Positions 30,801-36,119 of a stretch of DNA of 64,000 nt are shown one piece after another. Position 1 is the first letter of the stretch; the number at the start of each line of letters is the position of its first letter. Origin of the DNA: CAZRIP01 sp964600165 (GTDB taxonomy: Bacteria > Elusimicrobiota > Elusimicrobia > UBA1565 > UBA9628); contig CAZRIP010000003.1 of the NCBI GenBank assembly GCA_964600165.1, forward strand, positions 14,000 through 77,999, written 5' to 3'. A program made the translations under genes and the position numbers. The notes under the pieces are model-generated. The model worked only from the letters and a program-made list of their open reading frames with translations. It was not told the DNA's origin and searched no databases.

Positions 30801-33093
30801 CATACGCGCCACGCCGGCGGCCGACATGTCTCACGCGCCCGAGGGCTTCACCTCCGTCGAGATCGACCGGGTTTCCCCGAACGCCGAGGACGCGGAGCTC
30901 GGCAACGCGAAGAATTCGATCCGGCGCGCCGCGCCTGAAGGCGACGCCCGCCGGCAGGCCGCGCTCGCCCGATTCGTGGACGAGACGGCGCGTAAAGCCA
31001 AGGAGTCCTCGCGCCCGGGCGACAAGATCTTCGTCGAATGGAAGGCGACGCCCGACGAGCTGCAGGTCTCGGTGCGCGTGCAAGGCGCCGCGGTCAACGC
31101 TCTCGAGTGGACCGGCTGGGCCGCGGGCTCCGTCTTCGCCGCCGAGCTCGCCGAGATGAACGGGATGGTGCACGTGGAGGGCGGCGCGGGCGGCGGACGC
31201 TTCACGCTTTCGCTGCCGGCTCCGCGCGCGGTCTCCGGGACCCGCCCGGGCTCCGGCGCGCCCGCGATGCGCGCGACGACCCAATTCAAGGAGCAGCTCG
31301 TCACGCTGATGCGCGAGCTGATCCGCCAAAGAGAGCAGCGCGGCCTGGCGCTGCGCTACACGGCGGCGGAGATCGTCGCCGAAGCGTCGTCGCGCTCCGA
31401 CATGGACTGGACGGCCGATTGGCTGCGCTTCGCCAGCGACCCCGAGGTCACCTCGGTCAATGAGGACAACGGCCCTCAAGTCGCCGCCGCCGGCATGGTC
31501 ATCTCCAAGCACGGCAGCCGCTCGCAGGACGAGCGGCGCCTGATCGCCGCGATGAAGAAATTCCAATCGAGCGACAGCTGGGACCATGCCCGTCCCGCGC
31601 GCACGCGCCTGATCCGTTCGCTCGCCAAGCTGCTGACGCCCGGAAACGACCGCCAGCTCGAGGAGCTCATCGCGCGCTACGACCGCCAGAAGCAGCCGAA
31701 CCTCCCGGCCTCCGAGAAGCTCCACGCCGACGTCGTGCTGGCGATCCAGACCGCGCTGCTGCGCAACGCCGGGCGCGACCAGTTCGACAAGCTCGTCACG
31801 CGCGACTGGAACAAGCGCCTTTTCGCCGAGACCTACGACTACGTCAAGCGCGTCAACCCCGATTATCTGCGCCGCGTCTACGACGACTGGAAGGCCGGCA
31901 ACACGCTCGACGGAGCGCGCCGCATGATGGCTCTCTGGGCCATCGCCGATTACGGCGACCGCGGCGACATGGCGACGCTCATGGCCTCCGTGCGCGAGGA
32001 CCGCTGGATGGGCTCGTCGGTCAACCTCGAGGAGAAGAACTTCTTCGGCGAGGCGCTCGGCCGCATGGCGCAGCGCCTCGGCTACGACGACGCCCTCAAG
32101 CACGACGCGCGGCTTTGGATGCGCGAGGGCATGGGCACCGGGGGCAGCTACCTGCGCATGGTGACGGCGGTCCAGATCGCCGGCGCGGTCGGCGACGCCG
32201 AGGACATGCCGTACTTGGAGCGGATCTTCCGCGTGAACCCGTCCGGCGGCGTCTCCTTCGAGCACGAGATGACGCAGATGGAATCGACGGTCGCCTGGGG
32301 CAAGATCGCGCAGCGCGAGGGCTTGGTTCCCGAGTATTGGGGCACGCGCCAGGACCCGAGCGACCCCAATTCATTGCCGCTGCTGCAGGCCTGGCTCTCG
32401 GACACGAACTCCGGCGTCAACATGGCCGCCGCCCAAGCTCTCCTCGAGTTCGTCAAGCACGGCTCGCCCGCCCGCCCCGCCGCGGCCGCGGCGCGCCCGG
32501 CGCCACCCGTGGCCGACCACCCGTTCTTGCGCACCGGCGCGCCGTCGATGCCCGGCGGCGACTTGCGCACGTTCACCGAGACGCCGTCCGACGCGACCCT
32601 GCCCTACGCACGGTTGAGCGACGGCAATAAGGAGTTCGCCCGTCTTTGGCTCGACGCATTCGGCAGCATCGCGAGCGCCATTTTCGGCTTGGACTTCTCA
32701 CGCCAGCTGCGCATGTCGCAGAACGCCTCGGCCGGCGCCGCCACGTTCGTGCTGTCTCAAGCCGGTGGGAGCGCGATCGAGGCCGCCCGCTTCGCCGAGT
32801 TCCGCCAGCTCGTGCTGCTTTTGCTCAACATCGCGCGCGACCCGCAGGACGTCCGCGCGCGCAAATGGACGGAACTCTCCGCGCGCTTCGTCGAGGTCCA
32901 CACGGCTTACACGGTGCTCAACGGGCTGGTGAACCAAGCCGGCGTCTCGATGGGCGTCAATCATGACGCCTCGCTCCCGGGCGAGCCCGCGCGCGCCGAG
33001 ATCTGGCTCAAGTTCGACGTCAGCGGCCGCCCGACGCCGCCCCGGCCGTCTAACCCGAGCTTGCGCGACGACGGCGACGACCTCCCGTTTTGA
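24808..33093 (+). CDS. Giant membrane protein: site-2 protease fused to ClpB/ClpC-type double AAA+ unfoldase
   Basis: The protein has 2761 residues. Order: signal peptide or anchor (1-34); helical region (35-260). Next is an M50 site-2 protease domain (about 265-445) with HEYAH at 294-298, GWAKPVPVDFNKL and N417-MLP-x4-D426-G. Further membrane segments lie near 490-525 and 677-713. AAA+ module 1 follows, with Walker A GKPGTGKT (779-786) and Walker B VILFLDEAH (855-863). AAA+ module 2 has Walker A GPTGSGKT (1136-1143), PPGYVGFESGGQLTEA and VVLFDEIEKAHP, then a ClpB D2-small domain to about 1430. A Pro/Ala linker precedes three degenerate GHKL-like domains (about 1609-1708, 1811-1887, 2072-2141), a HEAT-like helical region (2160-2555) and a last helical domain. 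All zinc ligands and Walker motifs look intact. The Clp N-domain and full M-domain are missing. Probable role: extraction and intramembrane cleavage of membrane substrates. Confidence 0.85.
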   Translation: MTKPRISTKIISASLSTALAFLSFALPAAPALGAELTAAPTMGLPAGGWTPVVAGLATPANLSRFSGVTMQGVDVADLLTQIGRVNLAAPGQFIPAQALEKLAGLPKNASEREVVTALALAAAQTRADATDALAQLRSGVKASELPALAARLNRADLAFTLLTSEQRAAIPAASAAVSREVAQTRGANADRLVKIGVTGWNKTTDATEVSGSESTTLSRLSPASAQGEKRTANAIEYSRTVVTTTKTTTKLGWKQALRYGALIAALPVAVFALPQMSPVALIVAVGVMGSVVAHEYAHLFMLRRLGDDTSTKQNVSANPFKLVDPVGTVAVPVITSALSAALGVPALFGWAKPVPVDFNKLADPQKDAMKVALAGPVMNAALGAVAFGALALFHPAGAAAASLLALGKINLVLAVFNMLPFSPQMDGFKVAIGMLSREQYAKWTENKRLPEAYRSTFNKLFEGPSAILNWVGMDSQGHVNFATRAITFAAFGVVAIAAHAFIGAPFIIMALVCSYDYYCIREKIQNEEAVKKLIPIMQGIGSAIARVAEEDESIQSQINTEEIEHAMKNVFEDVLDKVVDSTGFSSLSDDEKWSRFEEAYLDAAVDSLSRKGMSKDSKEKIRETLRHQYVREYIDKLRGWVEENDVWRKWHSPNRKKKSGISEAVKKKAGSLGSSGMAVVALALVGGSILAPHGVGAALSLAGAGLMMGTISAKKPKPFKEALEDLRLSDKELAAMIMLLKDMTLDNKPPLSGRIDELSRAYSGVTGPRGIKESVALVGKPGTGKTAIVEKLAQSAVMGQSHEGTLSLKKMEGRYVIEVNSTRLMRQEDPAGTLEAVIDILNKLNEEDPRAGNKVILFLDEAHVLFDGEKGKHVANTLKKPVRDGAVSIILATTLDEYKKYVEPDEALKRRFPAIFVDESTTEETLRALENASAWYEKRFGVKVDPSALKAAAELAPKFNHEEYLPGSAFTYFENAVKWADFDLRRDLVALSIADKISDLQYAMKKLKENLQKTDRVTENLKKDEPTTVGYYNLAIKLSQELVELYKEQAAIPAEGKPVVDGELVGMAISRETGIKSGQLTLGSEPIEKYLKMEEEVGKKVIGQPDAIAAIARSVRQNKAGLSDPKRPLGVYYLTGPTGSGKTHLAKELARFLFDDPEAVVRVDMSEYMESHSVSKFIGSPPGYVGFESGGQLTEAVRKKPYSVVLFDEIEKAHPQVWLMMLQILGEGRLTDGQGKTTSFKNTIILMTSNLGMHAVDVEPYVKAFEELRAKERAAAGDRIALRELEQEKLELAERLSAETKAATSVITAQAFKETYPPEFEGRLSAPPIVFNRITPAMALQIAELNLKELRGVLGYAGHEFAWTPGVVKKVVDEGFSVRLGARPLQNAIDRLITQNIATEILHTAMRNGGKVEPSRIEAVLGEDGEVKLNIKSLPPKQVKKGEAQGAAKELFTTVLEQTLTAAADTAVPAPTLQIIDEWVKAALAANPEQTSVADAAQPETAQPAAPADEEQVARPAPVQAPVRPGLLTLDAASPLSAQARSVAAANNDPELKDPGVRQAAAAIKEAMAGYPEAAREAVLRTIEDQNDPYVGWLKIFVEQAKRNGGGNPTIKYEVNDETARVAVARTGALSSREKDLLTRHFTGLAPLDASQARTRVETWNVQDSGSGMRLMLDLHRILAKIPGAKLGVEVAGGGVEYWIEIPKPQTPAAPAAEPTPPTSAEAAPPATQPAAPRPLVAAAEGAPQFNEAGNATPLAVAKRGLSDDSIKTHATRIRNAMAEKSYGGEAKGAAVLFLARAADFMKSNAATGEGVTLMWSVDENGAQVLIHRAGHPLNDAEIARLNILIDSSTELKAKLEAAGGRVFYGSEEFSQGGNGASVWIQLPHQAPAGQADGSAATPLSSTQEGTDVAALLAKIHTPSEAGSDPRIMWVAFSGSEEDALGQLEARGFEVPLVRHEDGFKRARLIAPTAQAAARAALMLAVNPDVREIDLHPQARSLIRATPAADMSHAPEGFTSVEIDRVSPNAEDAELGNAKNSIRRAAPEGDARRQAALARFVDETARKAKESSRPGDKIFVEWKATPDELQVSVRVQGAAVNALEWTGWAAGSVFAAELAEMNGMVHVEGGAGGGRFTLSLPAPRAVSGTRPGSGAPAMRATTQFKEQLVTLMRELIRQREQRGLALRYTAAEIVAEASSRSDMDWTADWLRFASDPEVTSVNEDNGPQVAAAGMVISKHGSRSQDERRLIAAMKKFQSSDSWDHARPARTRLIRSLAKLLTPGNDRQLEELIARYDRQKQPNLPASEKLHADVVLAIQTALLRNAGRDQFDKLVTRDWNKRLFAETYDYVKRVNPDYLRRVYDDWKAGNTLDGARRMMALWAIADYGDRGDMATLMASVREDRWMGSSVNLEEKNFFGEALGRMAQRLGYDDALKHDARLWMREGMGTGGSYLRMVTAVQIAGAVGDAEDMPYLERIFRVNPSGGVSFEHEMTQMESTVAWGKIAQREGLVPEYWGTRQDPSDPNSLPLLQAWLSDTNSGVNMAAAQALLEFVKHGSPARPAAAAARPAPPVADHPFLRTGAPSMPGGDLRTFTETPSDATLPYARLSDGNKEFARLWLDAFGSIASAIFGLDFSRQLRMSQNASAGAATFVLSQAGGSAIEAARFAEFRQLVLLLLNIARDPQDVRARKWTELSARFVEVHTAYTVLNGLVNQAGVSMGVNHDASLPGEPARAEIWLKFDVSGRPTPPRPSNPSLRDDGDDLPF

Positions 33094-33866
33094 CGCCGCT
33101 CGCCGAATTCGGACCCTATAAGCTCGCTGGCCTTGCCGCCCTGATCTTCTTTGGCGGCGTCGTCGACGCCCTGGCGGGCGGCGGCGGCCTAGTGACGATC
33201 CCCGCCTACCTCGCCTTCGGCCTCGATCCTCGGTTCCTGCTCGGGACCAACAAACTCAGTTCCTGCATCGGCACGGCGGCCGCCTCGCTCAACTATCAAA
33301 GGAACCAGCGCCTCGACTTGGCGGCGATGGCGCCCGGCTTCGCGGCGGCGCTGCTCGGGGCGGTCCTGGGAGCGACGGCGGCGAAGTCCCTCGGCGCGAG
33401 CGGCATCCGGATCCTCGTGCTCGTCGCGCTGCCGCTCGTCGGCTGGTTCATCTACTCGAAGCACGGGTTCGGGCGGGAGGACCGCAGCGCCTCGCTCGGC
33501 GGCGCGCTCAAGAGGCGCGAAACGGCCCTCGCGCTGCCGATCGGGGTTTACGACGGCTTTTTCGGTCCCGGGACAGGGCTTTTCTTCGCGCTAGCCCAGG
33601 TGCGCTGGTGCCGCCGCGACTTGCTCGGCGCGACCGTGCGCGCGAAGTTCTTGAATCTCACGACCAATCTCGCCGCCCTCGCCACTTTTCTGCTCGCCGG
33701 TCGCGTCGACATCCCGCTCGGACTGCTGATGGCCGCGGCGAGCGTCGCGGGAAACTGGACAGGTTCGCATCTGGGCCTCAAGAACGGCCCAAAGGCGATC
33801 CGCCCCGCCGTCCTTCTCGTCTGTTTCGGCCTTTTCGCGAAACTTTTGCTCGACTATCTGAAGTAA
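33090..33866 (+). CDS. TauE/SafE-family membrane transporter
   Basis: The 258-residue protein has seven or eight hydrophobic segments and the family motifs GGVVDALAGGGGLVTIPAYL near the N-terminus and LLGTNKLSSCIGTAAAS. The repeat-half counterpart is GVYDGFFGPGTGLF. Members export or import sulfite, sulfoacetate and related anions. The TTG at 33090 overlaps the stop of the giant gene (TTGA), which suggests co-transcription, though a functional link is not obvious. Confidence 0.85.
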   Translation: MTPLAEFGPYKLAGLAALIFFGGVVDALAGGGGLVTIPAYLAFGLDPRFLLGTNKLSSCIGTAAASLNYQRNQRLDLAAMAPGFAAALLGAVLGATAAKSLGASGIRILVLVALPLVGWFIYSKHGFGREDRSASLGGALKRRETALALPIGVYDGFFGPGTGLFFALAQVRWCRRDLLGATVRAKFLNLTTNLAALATFLLAGRVDIPLGLLMAAASVAGNWTGSHLGLKNGPKAIRPAVLLVCFGLFAKLLLDYLK

Positions 33867-33874
33867 GACGATTC

Positions 33875-33904
33875 TTGACGCCCCCGACGGCAACTTGATA
33901 TCAT
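33875..33904 (+). promoter_or_regulatory. Promoter TTGACG-18-TATCAT before infC
   Basis: TTGACG (33875-33880) and TATCAT (33899-33904) are 18 bases apart. Transcription would start near 33911, giving a 40-base leader with AAGGAG at 33940-33945. It drives the infC-rpmI-rplT-pheST block. Confidence 0.7.
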
Positions 33905-33950
33905 TGATCCTTCGCCGTTCATCCCGTCTTTCTCTATTTAAGGAGCCGGT

Positions 33951-34493
33951 ATAAACAAGTTCGGTAACAGCTACAACAACAGCAATCGCGACACAACTCG
34001 AGTCAACAACAGGATCAGCGCCAGCCAAGTCAGGCTCATCGACGCGGACGGCACTCAAGTCGGCGTAAAGCCTCTCTCGGAAGCTCTGGCGATGGCGCGC
34101 CAGCGCGGCCTCGACCTCATCGAGATCGCTCCGACGGCCAACCCGCCGGTCTGCAAGATCCTCGATTACTCGAAATACAAGTACGAGCAGGAGCGCAAAG
34201 CCCGCGATCAGCGCAAGAAGCAGAAGGCGGGGCTCTTGAAGGAAGTCCGGTTCAAGCCGCACATCGGACAGCACGATTTAGACGTCAAAATTAAGCACAT
34301 CAGCGAATTCATCGCCGAGCACGACAAGGTGCGCATCACCGTCGTGTTTCGAGGCCGCGAGATGCAGCATCGCGACCTCGGCATGAAGCTGCTGGACCAG
34401 ATAAAGGAGCGGTTGATAGAGACGGCAGTGGTGGAGCAGGCTCCGGCGCCGGATCGGAACAGGCTCATCATGACGTTGATCCCGAAACACTAA
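33951..34493 (+). CDS. infC: Translation initiation factor IF-3, with ATA start codon
   Basis: IF-3 keeps ribosomal subunits apart and checks the start codon. The 180-residue product begins NKFGNSYNNSNRD after the start codon. It then has RVNNRISASQVRLIDADGTQ, which opens the conserved N-domain, the linker KYKYEQERKARDQRKKQK, and the C-domain with KEVRFKPHIGQHDL. The first in-frame ATG (34092) would remove 47 residues of conserved N-domain, and no GTG or TTG precedes it. A stop lies at 33939. The ATA at 33951 sits five bases after AAGGAG. IF-3 genes often use AUU, so a rare start that permits autoregulation is expected. Confidence 0.93.
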   Translation: MNKFGNSYNNSNRDTTRVNNRISASQVRLIDADGTQVGVKPLSEALAMARQRGLDLIEIAPTANPPVCKILDYSKYKYEQERKARDQRKKQKAGLLKEVRFKPHIGQHDLDVKIKHISEFIAEHDKVRITVVFRGREMQHRDLGMKLLDQIKERLIETAVVEQAPAPDRNRLIMTLIPKH

Positions 34494-34494
34494 G

Positions 34495-34692
34495 ATGCCA
34501 AAGATGAAGTCGCACAGCGGCGCCAAAAAGCGCTTTTTCAAGACGGCCAAGGGCAAATGGCGCCATCAGCGCGCGGGCAAGCGGCACCTGCTCGCCCCCC
34601 TCTCGTCGAACCGCTCGATGTTCTTGAGCGGCAAGAACGAGCTCAACAAGACCGAGGGCAAGACGATGTCCAAGTACTTGCCTTACGCGTAA
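34495..34692 (+). CDS. rpmI: 50S ribosomal protein L35
   Basis: The 65-residue basic protein begins MPKMKSHSGAKKRFFKTAKG, the L35 signature. It starts one base after the infC stop and lies in the standard infC-rpmI-rplT operon, so translation is probably coupled to infC. Confidence 0.97.
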   Translation: MPKMKSHSGAKKRFFKTAKGKWRHQRAGKRHLLAPLSSNRSMFLSGKNELNKTEGKTMSKYLPYA

Positions 34693-34702
34693 GGATTAAC
34701 CC

Positions 34703-35050
34703 ATGAGGATCAAGTCCGGCGTCTCCACGCGTCGTCACAAGAAGAAGTTCTTCAAGCTCGCCAAGGGCAACTATTCCGCCAAGAGCACGCGCTGGCGGAT
34801 GGTCAAGCAGCAGGTCGAGCAGTCGCTCAACCGCGCCTACACTGGCCGCAAGGACAAGAAAGGCGATTTCCGCTCGCTTTGGATCGAGCGCATCAACGCC
34901 GCTTGCCGCGAGCAAGGCACGAGCTACAGCCGGTTCATGAACGGCCTCAAGAAGGCGGGCGTCACGCTCAATCGCAAGATGCTCTCCGAGATGGCCATCC
35001 GCGACGCGAGCTCGTTCAAGGAGCTCGTCGGCCTCGCCAAAGGCGCGTAA
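34703..35050 (+). CDS. rplT: 50S ribosomal protein L20
   Basis: The 115-residue protein begins MRIKSGVSTRRHKKKFFKLA and has the conserved YSRFMNGLKKAGVTLNRKML. L20 is an early 50S assembly protein and represses its own operon in several bacteria. AAGGA lies seven bases before the ATG. Confidence 0.97.
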   Translation: MRIKSGVSTRRHKKKFFKLAKGNYSAKSTRWRMVKQQVEQSLNRAYTGRKDKKGDFRSLWIERINAACREQGTSYSRFMNGLKKAGVTLNRKMLSEMAIRDASSFKELVGLAKGA

Positions 35051-35057
35051 GCGAGCC

Positions 35058-36119
35058 ATGGCGGTCTCCCGCCAAGAGCTCGAAGCGGCCCTCCAAGAGC
35101 TGACGAAAGCTCTGGAGGGCTTCGCGTCTCAGGCCGGCGTCACCCCAGACCAGCTCGAGGCCTTCCGCGTCCAATACGTCGGGCGCAGCGGCAAGGTCAC
35201 CGAACGGCTCAAGTCGCTCAAGGACTTGTCGATGGACGACAAGCGCGAGCTCGGCCCGAAGCTCCAGCAGCTCAAGGGCCTTTTCGACTCGGCGATCGGC
35301 GCCAAGCAGCGCGCGCTCGAGGCCGAGCAAGACGCGAAGACCTTGTCCGATTCCGGCATCGACCTCACGCTGCCGGGCTTTCCGTCCCCGCGCGGCCGCG
35401 TGCACCCTCTCACGCAAGTGCTCGACGAAATGGGCCGCATCCTCGGCCTCATGGGCTTCTCCTGGGCCGAGGGCCCGTTCGCCGAGACCGATTACCACAA
35501 CTTCACCGCTTTGAACATCCCGGAGCATCACCCCGCGCGCGACATGCACGACACCTTCTATTTGAAGGAATTCCCGCTCGTGCTGCGCACGCACACCTCT
35601 CCGGTGCAGATCCGGACGATGGAGGCGCGCAAGCCGCCGCTGCGCATCATTTGCCCGGGCCGGGTGTTCCGCCACGAGGCCGTGGACGCCACGCACTCGG
35701 CCGTATTCCATCAAGTCGAGGGCCTCGCCGTCGACGAGAGCATCGGCTTCGCCGACTTGAAAGGCACTCTTTCCGACTTCATGAAGCGCCTCCTCGGGTC
35801 GGACACCAAGATCCGCTTCCGGCCGTCGTACTTCCCGTTCACCGAGCCCTCGACTGAAGTCGACGTGACGTGCTTTTTCTGCAAGCAGAAGGGCTGCCCG
35901 GCCTGCAAGCACACGGGCTGGATCGAGCTTCTGGGCGCCGGCGTCGTCAACCCGAACGTCTTGCGCGCCGTCGGCTACGATCCCGAGAAGTGGTCCGGCT
36001 TCGCGTTCGGCATCGGCGTGGAAAGGATCGCCATGCTGCGCCTGGGCGTGCGCGACATCCGCCTGTTTTACGAGAACGACCTCCGCTTCCTCGAGCAATT
36101 CGATGAAAATCTCGTTTAA
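35058..36119 (+). CDS. pheS: Phenylalanine-tRNA ligase alpha subunit
   Basis: PheS carries the class II catalytic core. The 353-residue protein has an N-terminal coiled coil that binds tRNA. Next come HPLTQVLDEMGRILGLMGF, motif 2 around RIICPGRVFRHEAVDATHS, and motif 3 with GFAFGIGVERIAMLRLGV. A FFCKQKGCPACKHTGW segment has Cys residues typical of some PheS proteins. The 3' end overlaps pheT by 17 bases. Confidence 0.97.
   Translation: MAVSRQELEAALQELTKALEGFASQAGVTPDQLEAFRVQYVGRSGKVTERLKSLKDLSMDDKRELGPKLQQLKGLFDSAIGAKQRALEAEQDAKTLSDSGIDLTLPGFPSPRGRVHPLTQVLDEMGRILGLMGFSWAEGPFAETDYHNFTALNIPEHHPARDMHDTFYLKEFPLVLRTHTSPVQIRTMEARKPPLRIICPGRVFRHEAVDATHSAVFHQVEGLAVDESIGFADLKGTLSDFMKRLLGSDTKIRFRPSYFPFTEPSTEVDVTCFFCKQKGCPACKHTGWIELLGAGVVNPNVLRAVGYDPEKWSGFAFGIGVERIAMLRLGVRDIRLFYENDLRFLEQFDENLV

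Noticed and set aside
25831..32265. Very long open frames on the minus strand opposite the giant gene (about 900 and 1160 codons)
   Set aside because: They mirror the plus-strand codon pattern of GC-rich DNA and are rich in Arg, Asp and Leu without any domain. The plus strand carries clear M50 and AAA+ motifs.
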